NCBI RefSeq assembly: GCF_964019385.1
Contig: NC_088645.1
Coordinates: 26,058,189-26,122,188, forward strand
Source: Sycon ciliatum
Taxonomy: Eukaryota > Porifera > Calcarea > Leucosolenida > Sycettidae
DNA: 64,000 nt
Reading direction: 5' to 3'
Positions 10,194-21,544 of the stretch are shown piece by piece. Position 1 is the stretch's first letter, and each line of letters begins with the position of its first letter. The translations under genes were made by a program, and so were the position numbers. The notes below the pieces were generated by a model. That model saw only the letters and a program-made list of their open reading frames with translations, did no database searches and had not been told where the DNA came from.

Positions 10194-11740
10194 GGAAAGT
10201 AATTCGCACCAATAAAAACTGGTGGGTAAAAAACCGTCTCGACTGTTTTTTAGGCAGTGACGGAGAAAGTAAAAGGAGAAAAGAAAAAGAAAAAAGAAGC
10301 GGATGCCACTGTGGGCCAATGCCTGGGGTTGAGCAAAAGCGGTGAAGGCTAAAAAGCTCTTCAGAGCGGGAGCAGGCCAGTGCTCAGCGTAGTGCAATAT
10401 GGACGAGACTGTTGTAGTGAAGTTGTGGACGAGACTGTTGTAGTGAATTTGTGTTGTGGCGTCGTGCAGCTTAACAGCAGCTTGGTGCAGCGAAAGCATA
10501 CAGCGAATGGCAGCGCGCAGTGTTGTGGCTTTGTGCAATAGTAGCTCTAAGCGGCGAAAGCATCTACTGATAGACTCGCTCCAGCGCGGCGCAGCACAAG
10601 CAAGTAGACTAGAAAAACGAAAAAAAACCGAACGAAAGCTCGACTTGGTTGGCGAACACCCACCCCCGGCCCTTTAGAAGCCGGTGTGGCGAGTTAAAAC
10701 CAAGATTTGAAGGGTACCCAACTATCCTCGCTGGGTGGCTGTCCGCCAACCAAGTGCCAACAAACGGCCTCTCGGGGACTTTTAAAACAGTGGCCAGTCG
10801 CGCCAAGCCTTCTCACGTCGCCTCAGCCAGATAACGTAGCTGGAATTTAGTGCTGCGTTTCTGCAGTTCCTTCTTATTTGGCGCTGTTTTTCCTTACAAC
10901 AGCCCAATGCCCGTGCCAAACCGTCCAGGCTGCTGGAAATGGCTCCTCTAGCTCCCACCTCTGCTGTGAGGGCCTCGACTTCCCAGCCATTCTTCACACA
11001 CTCCTGTTTGAGGTGGCGATACCGTGACAGCTTCTTCTCCCTGGACTGGTTGATGCGGTCTTCGCTACACACCGTGAGTTCCAGCCAAAGAACCCTTCTC
11101 AATTTCTTCGAGAAGAGAACTATGTCTGGACGACACGTGGTAGGTGCAATAAAGTGTGGGAATACCAGCCTCTCGTCCAGATCTGAAAGAAGCTGCCAAT
11201 CATGTGATCCTGACAAAAAACCATCGCTCAGACCTTTCCGCTGAGGTAACTCGCCATGGGGGATGTTTTGACCCGGTTTACAGAAGGTAATGTATGTACC
11301 ATTAGTTGGAGTTTGCTCGGTATTTGACGACTTTTGCTTTGCTGATACTATTTCTGTCATGAATTTACTGATCTGTTTCAGGACGTTGTCATGGCGCCAC
11401 GTGTACCTTCCTTGATGGAGTGAGGAAGGGCAGGCGGTGAGAATGTGCCTCAGTGTTGATGTCCGCTGACAAAGAGGGCAATTCTGGTCCACAACAGAGT
11501 TGCCCCATCGTCTCAGATTGTCAGGCGAAGGCAGAGTATTAAGTATCGCGTTCATTTGGAACGATATCGTCCTTCCATAGCCCTCGTATAAGTGTTTCCG
11601 CCATGTCATGTCCTCGAACATTGTGTCTGCCCATTTGGTCCAGGCCCCTTGCATTTGTAGGCCCTTTAGGTGCCGGAGCTGCTCCTGGCAGTCGCCTTCT
11701 CTGACTGTATTGAGGATTTGTTTCCTTGGTTTTACCACCA
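10194..11740 (-). mobile_element. 5'-truncated LINE with restriction-like endonuclease, within GAA repeat
   Basis: A 1,547-bp minus-strand non-LTR retrotransposon flanked on both sides by GAA/TTC repeats. It contains the C-terminal part of the ORF (10,782-11,738) and about 590 bp of 3' UTR, ending TTTTTATTGGTGCGAATTAC then TTTCC and (TTC)n on its own strand. The RT domain is missing because of 5' truncation. LINEs with a C-terminal restriction-like endonuclease (R2, R4/Dong, NeSL, HERO types) are known for site- or microsatellite-directed insertion; Dong, for example, uses TAA repeats. Confidence 0.75.
10782..11738 (-). CDS. LINE ORF C-terminus: zinc knuckle plus restriction-like endonuclease
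   Basis: A 318-residue open frame. It has a CCHC-type knuckle (CPLC at 87-90, His 98, Cys 103: C-x2-C-x7-H-x4-C), followed by a PD-(D/E)xK-like nuclease core: RPDIVLF at 203-209 and LWLELTV at 218-224 with Lys/Arg-rich sequence after it. This order, CCHC then nuclease at the C-terminus, is the hallmark of R2/R4/NeSL/HERO-type LINEs. The nuclease nicks the target DNA for target-primed reverse transcription. The 5' side is truncated at the GAA array, so the first Met is not the natural start. No stop interrupts the frame, suggesting recent insertion. Which of these clades it belongs to cannot be told without the RT. Confidence 0.75.
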   Translation of the reverse strand: MVKPRKQILNTVREGDCQEQLRHLKGLQMQGAWTKWADTMFEDMTWRKHLYEGYGRTISFQMNAILNTLPSPDNLRRWGNSVVDQNCPLCQRTSTLRHILTACPSSLHQGRYTWRHDNVLKQISKFMTEIVSAKQKSSNTEQTPTNGTYITFCKPGQNIPHGELPQRKGLSDGFLSGSHDWQLLSDLDERLVFPHFIAPTTCRPDIVLFSKKLRRVLWLELTVCSEDRINQSREKKLSRYRHLKQECVKNGWEVEALTAEVGARGAISSSLDGLARALGCCKEKQRQIRRNCRNAALNSSYVIWLRRREKAWRDWPLF

Positions 11741-12154
11741 GAAGAAGAAGAAGAAGAAGAAGAAGAAGAAGAAGAAGAAGAAGAAGAAGAAGAAGAAGAA
11801 GAAGAAGAAGAAGAAGAAGAAGAAGAAGAAGAAGAAGAAGAAGAAGAAGAAGAAGAAGAAGAAGAAGAAGAAGAAGAAGAAGAAGAAGAAGAAGAAGAAG
11901 AAGAAGAAGAAGAAGAAGAAGAAGAAGAAGAAGAAGAAGAAGAAGAAGAAGAAGAAGAAGAAGAAGAAGAAGAAGAAGAAGAAGAAGAAGAAGAAGAAGA
12001 AGAAGAAGAAGAAGAAGAAGAAGAAGAAGAAGAAGAAGAAGAAGAAGAAGAAGAAGAAGAAGAAGAAGAAGAAGAAGAAGAAGAAGAAGAAGAAGAAGAA
12101 GAAGAAGAAGAAGAAGAAGAAGAAGAAGAAGAAGAAGAAGAAGAAGAAGAAGAA
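11741..12154 (+). repeat. (GAA)138 uninterrupted microsatellite
   Basis: 414 bp of perfect GAA repeat. It lies at the position of the short Glu-codon run of the Polinton acidic gene and is followed directly by that gene's next block (ATGGATACATGGATAGATGA). The purity over 138 units implies recent expansion or active homogenisation. Long GAA/TTC runs are known to form triplex DNA. The apparent poly-Glu, poly-Arg, poly-Lys, poly-Ser and poly-Phe frames here are only readings of the repeat. Confidence 0.97.
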
Positions 12155-12365
12155 CTCATGGATACATGGATAGATGATGAACACTCTACCAGGAAAGATA
12201 AGATGATAGCGGACTACATTGACTACAGAAACTAAGAATGGCTTCCTACAGATATAGAATTGATGATTTTGGAAAATGAAGTAACTCAAGAGGATCTTGA
12301 GGTGTATGAGATGAAGAAAAATGATCTGTATGATACCACATCTTTCTTCGAAGAAATAGAAAAAT
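12155..12365 (+). pseudogene. Polinton B acidic gene, downstream part (fossil)
   Basis: Continues directly from the GAA array with the DTWIDDEHSTRKDK block and matches 55,980-56,220 of copy C in inverse orientation. It ends where the polymerase remnant begins at about 12,370. Confidence 0.6.
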
Positions 12366-12369
12366 CCCC

Positions 12370-14668
12370 CCTTCTCAGCCAGATATCTTGGTATTTCACG
12401 CTGACCGAACGCTAACGTACTACAGCCATCTTCTGTGGTGTATCGTTTTGTGTCCAATGGTGATAAGGCTATCTTATTAACCGCTTCTCCGGAAATAACG
12501 TGTCTATGACTCCGGAGTGTTGTCATTTCTCGATGGAACACGGATTGATCCAAGAGACAATTTCGGAAATCATCATGTGTGATAGTTTTCTTGAGCACTG
12601 CTGTTTTCACCCCCTTTGCTCTTTTTCCGCTTTCCTCACCAGAGTAACTGTACATCTTGGCACGAAGTCCTACAAACTCAGTTATCAGTTTCCCACCGAG
12701 TTCAGCTTTGAACAGGCCAACAACTTTCTTGTTTTTCTCGGAATATAATGGATTTGATTGATCATAATTGCTTGTATCATACTTCTCAAGAAACTCACTC
12801 ATGTCATCGAACAGATCATCAGTAAAGAAATGAAGAACCAAGCTGTCTGTATCGGTGTACAAGAGTCTCTCATCAGAGCCAACTCTTTCAGGTGATTGTA
12901 GTAAAAGTCATACATGAGTGTCTTTGAGAGATCCAAAATCGACATCCCAACGTATATGGGCTTGTTGAGGATGACCTTTGTCCTGTTGCTTTGTACCCCG
13001 ACCAGGTCATCATTGAAGATTACATGACGGTTGTACGTTGGTTTAGCAACAAGCTGTTTGATTTTTTTCTCCTCATGACTTCTCAGCAATTTTATGTTGA
13101 CTCTTCTCCGAACGTTCTCCATAGTTTTCCCATTGTTCATCAGTTTATAGAAGTCCTTAGAGAAATAATCCTTTGCCATCTTCCGGAGATCAGTGTTCTT
13201 TTCCATGTAGCTTCTCATCCACGGTTTCTGAGTAAATTTCAGAGCACGATGGATTTTGACACACCGTAGTCCAAGCTGAGTACAGAGTTTCAAGTTTCGA
13301 TATTGGAGAACGTACTTTGTCTTGTTTCTCAAGTTTGGTACAAACTTCAGAGCATCTACTCCGGAAGAATTGAGTTTATCACCAAGCTCCTGCTGGTATG
13401 GAGATAGCATGTCCTCATTGACGGAAAGATGTTCCGGAGCAACTTGATAATCGTTGTGCTCCTCGTGAAGTTCGTGTGGATATTCCAGATCACACTCGAC
13501 GATATACCCCGATGAGGAATCATCTTGAGTATTCAGTATCTTGTTCAGGAGTTTCTCTGATGGTTTCTCCCACTGAAAATCAGACACTAGGAGATGCAGT
13601 GACATTACCCAACCATTGAGATTGTTAGCATCGAGATACTGGATAAATGACGATGGCTGATCAGCATCATATTTCTCCTGATAGTGATTATTAGCAGCAG
13701 CATATCGTTGTGAGACCATCGACACACCACCTCTCATTCCTGATTCTACAAACAAGTGCTGATCATAGTCTTTTAGTAATTCCAAGGACACACCTGAGTA
13801 CATCAACAAAGCATCCCAGGCAAATCCGGGCAGAGTGTAGTAATTTGCTGGATCCAGCTGATACGTTCGGACAGCTTCTACTCTGAAATTCTCAAAGACA
13901 TCAGCCAAGAGAAACACGTCCATCTTGAGATACAAGTCGTGATAATCACCAAGAGTCTGACAGTCAGATTTCATCCAGATTGTCTCAGCATGTTTGTAGT
14001 CATTGTCGCTAACCCCTCATCAGACAGTGAAGAATAGAACTTACATTGTGCTGGTAGCTGTGTCTCATCGAACCTGGAGAAGCTGTCTTTGTAATCATAG
14101 GGGTATGTATATCCCTTTCCTCATCAACAGCTGATGGTTTGACAACGTCTTGGGTTGAGTGAATGAGTCATCTGGTGTCGTTTTCACCAGTCTATCAAGT
14201 GAGGCATTGAGAAACTCACAGCTGTCGATGAACCTGAACTGTCTCCATGTGAATGAGATGAATTTCTCCATGTTGTTGGGAATGACTGATATCTCACCCA
14301 GAGTTTTACTCTTACACACACCGTCCTTTTCCTTGTATGTGACGGTCTCAACATCTGTCTTTCTGATTGCTCCGGTGAGATGATGACTGTCATAGCCTTT
14401 CAGGTTGTGAAAAACCACAGGGACCTGCTGCTTGTATGGATAAATTCTGAGTTAGATGTTACAGTCATTGTGTGCGGCACCGCGGAAATCACCAGTGATG
14501 TGGTCGTGATCACGGACTCTGTCATCACCAAGTTTCATTTTACAAATCCAACAATCTTCTGTCTCTCTGAACAATTCTTCTTGTTCCTTAGTGAGATCCA
14601 TCGGTGCTGGATTATTGAGTGCTGATTGGATTTTCTTCTCCTCATCTTTGAGTTTATCAAAGAAATTT
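12370..14668 (-). pseudogene. Polinton B protein-primed DNA polymerase B (fossil)
   Basis: The minus strand carries the second half of the polymerase: a HDHITGDF...GAAHNDCN region near 14,450-14,520, HNLKGYDSHHL near 14,380-14,415, an FDEDL-like palm entry, motif B and the YTDTDSLVLHF motif C near 12,830-12,865. A 391-residue frame (12,799-13,974) covers much of the palm. Broken in about four places. The 5' end is lost at 14,668. Confidence 0.85.
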
Positions 14669-14675
14669 TTTAGTG

Positions 14676-14765
14676 CTGAAACGATTATTATCGATTACTC
14701 GTTACTTACTCGATAAGAAATAGATCGAACGGTTATTTCGATTTTATCGGCTAAACGAGTAGAAT
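14676..14765. other. Possible hAT-like terminus
   Basis: The Polinton match ends at 14,668, and the sequence AGTGCTGAAACGATTATTATCGATTACTCG begins nearby (shown here only as the start of the stretch at 14,676). An AGTGCTGAAACGATT start recalls ends of some hAT-derived MITEs, but no partner end or 8-bp duplication was found. Weak. Confidence 0.2.
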
Positions 14766-15046
14766 CAAGAGTACATAACCCCCCAGAGTGTGCAACGCCG
14801 ATCCAGCTCTGTGTAGGGTCTTGGTCGAGCGGAATCGGATCTTCTGATGTCATGCGTACACTTCACACCAGCGCAAGGCCGGTCTCGAGGCAGGGCACCA
14901 TTGTTTTTGATCCAAGAGTACCCGCGACTCCCCGGGTTCCCCTGAGATGTGTACGGTATTATGACGCAAAGATCCGATTCCGCTCGACCAAGACCCTATG
15001 CAGAGCTGGATCAGGCGTTGCACACTCTGGGGGTTATGTACTCTTG
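14766..15046. repeat. Long hairpin / foldback element
   Basis: The left arm 14,766-14,844 (starts CAAGAGTACATAACCCCCCA) and right arm 14,969-15,046 (ends GGGGGTTATGTACTCTTG) are near-perfect inverse copies of about 78 bp. With gaps the arms extend inward to about 105 bp each, leaving a loop of about 70 bp. The whole is 281 bp with no coding capacity. It is best explained as a foldback or MITE-type element. No target duplication is evident. Confidence 0.75.
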
Positions 15047-16370
15047 GTAGAATGGTACATGTACTTACGCTCGGTGCGGGATTTCCCCCATTTTGGGGTC
15101 GCACAAAGCGTGCATGCATCGAAAGTGTTGGGAGTGCGACACGAATATGTACATGACTGTACACTTGCAACATCGATGTACGTGTAAAGTACAAGCGCGA
15201 TCTAAGAAACATCGACGTGATCACCGTCGCCGTCTTTTGAGCTGACTACTTTTCTTACCAATCCCGAAAAGATTGTTGGAGGAGAGAGAGACTTTTGCTT
15301 GCCGAGCTGAAGCTAAAGGAATTGATGGAGTCCGGCCAGCAGCTAGTCAAAGGACCTTCGGTACCTTAGGCAGACCCTGACGGAGTTTGGAGGCCAGCTA
15401 GCTCTCGGTGAGGAGAGAAACATTCGCGTGGCGATCGACTCTCCGTAAAAAATACAAGCTACATAGCGCCGACATACTGCAACAGCTACGATTTCAACAA
15501 ACTTCTCGATCTGCTGCTTCACAAAATTCAACTATTTACAAGTCCTGACTGATGTAGTTTGAAGCTGGAGTCTCATCGCCCACCTACAGGTAGCTTTTGG
15601 AGCTGATGGATTTCCCGACTTGGACTCCTTCCGCAAACTCTCGCAACAGTACTACAGTGTATGCTGTGTTCCCGCACGCTCCTGTCGACATGTCACCTAC
15701 TGCACATGTACCGGATCCCGGAGGCGGAAGAGCTTGACGAACTCCGCTGACTCCACGTTGCCGAAATATCGCCGTCGTCTTCGTTCTTATCGCTGGAGAC
15801 ATTCTCCCCTTCCAGGACCGGCGCATAGTTGTCGTCCCGGAGGTAGAGACTATGTTGTGTTTCGAAATAGTTCTTCATCAAGCTCGCGCGAATGATGATT
15901 CTCATCATGAACTCGTTCCGACGTTGTGACATGGCGATGGTCTTTGGCGGGGCACTGGCTTGGCGAAAACGCAATCTTCTTGCGCAGTAGAACATTGATC
16001 GGCTGCAGATGAGTACAGTCACTTCGTGCTTGGTCCTGTTGGAGGAAACCTGACAGGAAAGAGGCAAGACTCATCGTAGACGAAGCGCTCGCAACAAACA
16101 ATGGCGCTCGAAATATCTCTTACGATTTAGGGGGCCTATCGCTTTGAGCCACAGCGCTCACAGCCTTGCCTACTTCATCAAAGTGAGCTCTACATGTTTG
16201 TTGACCTCTTCACACTACACAGAAGAGCGAAACAAGGATTATGGCTTAGCATTTCAACTCCAACAGCAGAACATTATCAGTGCGAGGGAGAAACCCACAC
16301 AAATATTTGCTTTCTGTCAGATCGTCTCTCTTGCATGCAACTAACGAGAAAACCGTGTACTTACCCCCAC
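15047..16370. other. Unassigned interval
   Basis: No gene is recognised here. Short frames look weakly protein-like (plus strand near 15,240-15,360, with a Leu/Lys/Glu-rich run; minus strand near 15,720-15,960), but none has a recognisable domain, and I see no convincing set of splice sites. Base composition is mixed and there are no long repeats. Confidence 0.5.
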
Positions 16371-16542
16371 TGTAACCCTTTGAAGGTATTCTTGGAAAAG
16401 ACAATGCTTGCTCAAGGCAACACAACTGATATAGGGCACTTCGTGCCCTAAGGTGATAACGCGAGTGCTGACAGGATAGGGAAAGGTGCAAGATACAGAG
16501 CTAGAGGGCAGATAAGGTTAGCGCTAACAGGGAACTGTTACA
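16371..16542 (-). repeat. 3' LTR of chromovirus 1
   Basis: 172 bp, on its own strand beginning TGTAACAG and ending GGTTACA, so the ends form short inverted repeats. On the minus strand it is preceded by a purine-rich tract, AGTAGGGAGGGATGG, the expected plus-strand primer. It matches 26,944-27,075. Confidence 0.9.
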
Positions 16543-16827
16543 CCATCCCTCCCTACTAAGCAAGGCACAGGTGCCTCCAGGGAGTCGAGGAATATGTGGA
16601 AAGGGAATAATCAAAATGAAATCGTGTCAACCCAACAACGCTCATCTCATTGAAGCACCGTGCAAGGTAACCAAGGACAGTCAGGCGAGTGAAGATAACG
16701 GAAATTGGGAAAATCTAAAACAGGAGGGGAATGGATTGCTTAACACAACAAGGATCAAGTGGGAATTCTCAAGGTACACGAGCAATTGAATTTGAGCAAG
16801 TAACATTTCGCGGTAACCATAGTGTCA

Positions 16828-17022
16828 CTAACATGCCCTGGACGCCCTGTAACGCCTCAGAGCAACTATCGGCCTACCGGCCTCGTCCAGCAAGTTCCCT
16901 TCTGGCTCCCAGGTGGCTTCGTCGTCTGGGTACCCTTGCCACTTGACAAGGTACTGAGTCTGATGCCTTCGCTGGCGATCGTCAAGAATCTTCTCCACCA
17001 TGTATCTGGTCTGACCGTGCAA
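16828..17022 (-). other. Chromodomain of chromovirus 1 integrase
   Basis: The segment reads TRYMVEKILDDR, then QYLVKWQGYPDDEATWEP, a canonical chromodomain with the aromatic cage region, at the C-terminus of the integrase. In chromoviruses it guides integration to marked chromatin. Part of the fossil element. Confidence 0.85.
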
Positions 17023-17208
17023 GTCAGTGAACGGTGGCGGGGTTGCCTGCCGCCTGCCGGGAATAGTATTCTGCTCATACCGGCGCAGAGCAGTGACATT
17101 GAAGACAGGGTGGCACCGAATAGCGCTGGGTAGATCCAGCTGATAGGCGTTGGGTCCGATCTTCTTGATGATTGGGTAGGGCCCGAACCACTTAGGACGT
17201 AGCTTCTG

Positions 17209-20200
17209 TTAAGGCTGATCCCGGGCTTCTGCGGTTGTTAGGAAATCCTTGTACACCAGCACCATGTCGCCAACCTTCAGGTTGCTGGGCACCCTTCCCC
17301 TGTCTGCATACTGAGCTTGTCTAGCCTGAGCGGCAATCATGGCGTCCTTTGCCAACTTGACGGCATCCGCCCGATCCTGGATCCAGTCTGGGGCACTCCC
17401 TCCTCCCCTCCGTGCCAGGAAATCTGGTGGGGACTTGGGATTAAGTCCATAATTTAGATAAAACGGCGTGCTAGAAGTGGAAGACTGATATGAACTGTTA
17501 ATTGCAAATTCGCAAAGAGGCAGAAGCTTGTCCCAATTATCTTGTTTGTGGTTAACAAACGCTCTAAGCACATCCTCAATTACTCTATTCATTCTCTCAG
17601 TCTGCCCATCGGTCTGTGGGTGATTGGCAGTACTAAACGACAAGGTGGTACCTAATTGATGAAACAATTCCCGGAAAAATTCAGAAGTAAATCTTGGGTC
17701 CCGATTACAAACAATAGTGGAACTCAAACCGTGTAATCTAAACACATTCTGGAGATACAAATCAGCAGAACCCTTAGCGTCAATTTTGGAAGTCGTGGGG
17801 ACTAAATGGACGCATTTTGTAAGCCGGTCAACAAATGTTTAAATTGCATCAAAGCCCTGAGGGGTCTGGGGTAAGCCAACGATAAAGTCCATGGAAATAT
17901 CTTTCCAGGGGGTGTCTGGTACTGGGAGCGATTGCAGCAAACCGGATCTAGGCAACCCACCCTTAGTGCGCTGACATATGCCGCAAGACTTAACAAATTT
18001 CTTCACGTCAAGGCCCATATTGGGCCAATAGAAGAATTGACGAAGCCGGAAATATGTACCATCCCGTCCCTGATGGCCTGCCGTAACACAGTCGTGGTAC
18101 TCCTGCAGGAGCTGAAGCCTTACTGCACACTTGGGTACACACAAGCGATTGTTTGGTGCTGCACGGAGGTATAGGTACCTGGACTCTTCATCCCAATAGT
18201 ACCGCTCGTGTAGATTATCAGAGGAATCGCCGCGCAGCCGCTGAATTATTGGGGAAAGCTGCTCGTCATTCTGATATGCTTCCGAAATCATCTCAGCAAC
18301 CCTATCACTCAGTTCCAAAGCAAACTCAATCGTATTCAAATGGGGTGCTGGTAGGATGGGTGGGCAATCCTTTTCCTCAAATACATTGCCAATTGCTGAC
18401 CCGCGCAGATCAGGTCGGCGGGATAACGCATGAGCCATATTTTCCTTGCCGGGTTTGTGATTAACCCTTTGTGTACCAGGCATCTAATGTATGCGCGGGG
18501 TACTCATCGGTAATGATGGACCTATACTATAAAACTAAGACACATTTTGTATGTGCAAGTTATGTTTTTCTGAATCTGTTGGTATCAATGTGTCCAGGTA
18601 AGAAAATATTTTGACCGAGCACACAACTACAGATACAGGCCATACCTGGAATACCTATTTATGAGTCAATTGTCCATATTCCTGACTGTGAAGTCATAGT
18701 CTGCAAGAAATTCAACCCATCTAGCTTCGCGCTTAGTGAGATTGGCTTTTGTGCTCAAGTAGACTACGGCCATGCTGTCACTGAACACTTCAAAATGCTG
18801 GAATAGATAAATTCTCCAGGATCGCAGTGCAAACACCACCGCCAGGGTTTCGCGTTCTGCAGCAGTGTAATTTCGCTCCGCTTGTGACAGCTTACGACTG
18901 GCATATGCCACAGGATGCCAAGCACTATCGCTTTCCCCCTGTTGGCGAAGGACGCCTGCTATTGCAAAATCATTTGCGTCTGTTGCAACTCTGAAAGGCT
19001 TGTGCACGTTTGCTAGTTTCAACAGCGGTGCACTCAACAAGGCCTGTCTCAGGGATTCGAATGCATGCTGACGGGGGCCACTCCATTCGAACCTGGCATG
19101 TTTGCCAGTGATCTCCTCTAATGGCCGCGATATAGTAGAGTAGTGCTCAATAATCTTCTAAAGTAGTTCGCAAAACCAAGGAACTGTCTCACCTCCGTAA
19201 CTGTCGTCGGTGGCTGCCATTCCCTCACTGCTTTAAACTTCTTTGGATCTGGAGCGATACATTCATCGTCGATGCGATGCCCTAGAAACAGAACATCCTT
19301 GACACCAAACTCACATTTCGACTGCTTACAGAATAGCCTATTTTTCCGGAGCGTCTCAAGAACTGTCTGGATATGTTCAAGATGATCTTGCCAGGATTTC
19401 CTGAAGATAAGAATATCATCCAGAAACACTACCACAGACCGCCGTAAGTATGGTTGGAGAATACTGTTCATCAGTGACTGAAACGTGGCAGGGGCGTTAG
19501 TTAATCCAAAGCCCATGACCCGGAACTGGAAATGACCGAAGGGAGTATTGATAGCCGTCTTAGGTACATCTTCCTGACGGATCCTAAGCTGATTGTATCC
19601 CGAGCGTAAATCCAGCTTACTGAAGTATGAGCTACCTTGAATGGTATCAAACAGGTCATCAATGTTTGGGAGGCAAGCTTTGAGTTTTGATGGTGATCCT
19701 GTTCAAATTCCGCCAATCACAAACCATGCGCAATGAGCCATCAGACTTTTTAAGGAAAAAGACTGGGGCACCGTATGGTGACTTGCTGGGTTCGATGAAG
19801 CCCTTGCGGAGGAGTTCCGTGAGCTGGGCTTGCAATTCGTCCATCTCGGGTTTGGGGAGACGGTAGGCAGCCCGTGATGGAGGAACGGCACCCTCCTCAG
19901 TCACAATCTCATGGTCGACATCCCTCTCTGGCGGAAGATCGGTCGGCAAGTCGTCTGGAAAGATTTCCCAGTACCGCCGCAAAAGGTTAGCCAGCTGCTC
20001 TTCATGATCTGGGTGTTGTCTGGCGGCTGATGGCTTGCTGTCCTTCTCCTAGTCGTCAGTAGCGTTGACCCACGCCAGGATTCCCTGCGCGCCTTTCCTC
20101 AACTCGCGGCGAGCCTGAGAACCAGATATGAGCATGCTCTCAATTGGCGGCGACTCCTGACGCTCCGTATCACTATTTTGGCCGGAAGGGGGTTTAGCAA

Positions 20201-20500
20201 CGAGCGGCTCTCCGTTCAGTTTGACTTCGTTGGTCTGAAAGTTGATATCCGGATTGTGTCTGGTCAGCCATGGCTTGCCCAGGATAGCATCATAGCGGCT
20301 CAACGGAAAAACTGTGAAAGATTGGGTGTCGCTGAAGTCTTTCACGATAACCTTTACCGGACCGGTCCTCTGCAGTCCCGATGATGTCGATGAGCCATCA
20401 GCCAGGGTTACCTACAGTGTTTCGTCCTTGCTCTCCGTAACAAAGCCGTTTCTTTGCACGAAAGCTTCCGATATGAAGTCGTGCGTCGATCCCGAGTCAA
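17209..20500 (-). other. pol region of chromovirus 1 (protease, RT, RNase H, integrase)
   Basis: Read on the minus strand from high to low coordinates: aspartic protease (LIDSGSTHDFIS, then YDAILGKPWL), reverse transcriptase (FLDDILIF catalytic motif near 19,420), RNase H (RVATDANDFAIAGVL near 19,000), the integrase zinc region (HDCVTAGHQGRDGTYF then CGICQRTKG) and catalytic core (DISMDFIVGLP near 17,890; CNRDPRFTSEFF near 17,700; DGQTERMNR near 17,590). The order protease, RT, RNase H, integrase is that of the Ty3/gypsy family. Fossil, several breaks. Confidence 0.9.
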
Positions 20501-21271
20501 TAAGCATAATTGCGCGGCGGCCGTTGATCCTGCCCTCAACACGGAGAAGGTCATGCTCCAAAGGAAGCTCCGTGTCCTGTACTGCGATATCAACGTTGCT
20601 GACATGGGATTCCTGTTCGGCAACATCTTCCGAATCAGCTTGCAGCGTGTGTTCTTCCAGCTCTAGTACGCTGTAACGGTTGCGTATGTCAACCAGGTAA
20701 CCGTTGGGTGCTTTCCGCTTGGTCGCCAGCGAGCCCACGCCATTTTTCACTGGCGACCAGTGTTTGGGTGTTGATTGCTGGGACAATCCCGAGCTAGGTG
20801 ACCTGGCTTCCGACAAGCGAAGCATCCACCCTGCCGACTCAGGTGACGCCTCTCCTCCAGTGTTAGCCTTTGGGGTCGTACGGGACTGACTTCGGTGCTG
20901 AATCGGGTTCGGCTGTTGGTCCGCCGTCTGCGCTGACCTGATCGCTTGGCTCAGATCAGTGGGGTGCTCTCGCAGCACCCGGGTCTTGACAGATGGGTGC
21001 AGTCCATTTACGAACAGCAGTCCTCGGGTCAGCTCGTCGATCTCAGGCACTTGTAGGCTTAGGCGCGAGAACTCGGTGACATAGCTCTCCAAGCTTGAGT
21101 GCTGCCTGACAGCGAAGAGATCCAGTCGCACCCACTCTTGATGATGCAACGGACCGTACACCTTGGCGAGGGCTTCACGCAGCGCTGGCCACGTCGAGAA
21201 CTCCACACCCGTATGCAACGATGCGATGAGCCATAGCTTGGCGTTGCCGCTCAGGAAGCCCGCTGCGTAAT
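20500..21271 (-). other. gag region of chromovirus 1, 3' part
   Basis: The product contains LSGNAKLWLIASL and then HHQEWVRLDLFAVRQHSSLE, SYVTEFSRLSLQVPEID and TRGLLFVNGLHPSVKT, which are typical retrotransposon gag features. The DNA transposon border is at 21,272. The remaining part of gag lies on the far side (26,639-26,930). Confidence 0.8.
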
Positions 21272-21305
21272 CAGTCCTGGGTATCCCTTGTTTAGGGAAC
21301 ACTTG
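21272..21305 (+). repeat. Left terminal inverted repeat of the DNA transposon
   Basis: About 34 bp, including an internal near-palindrome CCCTTGTTTAGGGAAC. Partner 26,600-26,633. Confidence 0.85.
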
Positions 21306-21544
21306 ACATTGTCTGGTCGCCAAGGTGATCATGGTGATCCGTAGCTGCGCGTAGACCCGCGTAGCCGCCTTGCCGGCCTCGGCCCTTTTTACCTCGGCAC
21401 ACCGCACCGGAAAAAAGATGACGACGCTGTTTTGGTGAATATTTTCTTCGCGCTCGACGGTCTGTGCGCCAAATTCAAAAAAAAGTCGAAAGCCTTTTCT
21501 TCTTTCTCGAGTGATCCTTGGTGATTTTTCAAGCTTCTTCGCAG

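Larger units (their letters stand above)
10117..14668 (-). mobile_element. Polinton copy B, inverted partial fossil
   Basis: A second Polinton segment abuts copy A in opposite orientation. It holds the N-terminal part of the acidic right-end gene on the plus strand (10,117-10,166 and 12,155-12,365) and the C-terminal two-thirds of the polymerase on the minus strand (12,370-14,668). A restriction-endonuclease LINE (10,194-11,740) and a 414-bp GAA array interrupt it. The polymerase frames are longer than in copy A, with only a few breaks, so copy B is probably younger than A. No terminal repeat is present at the 14,668 side. Confidence 0.85.

Noticed and set aside
11608-12862. Long open frames of poly-Ser, poly-Arg, poly-Lys, poly-Glu and poly-Phe
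   Set aside because: They are readings of the perfect GAA/TTC repeat in different frames, not genes.
15584-16101. Minus-strand frames as a host gene
   Set aside because: Frames are short, with no recognisable domain and no convincing splice sites.
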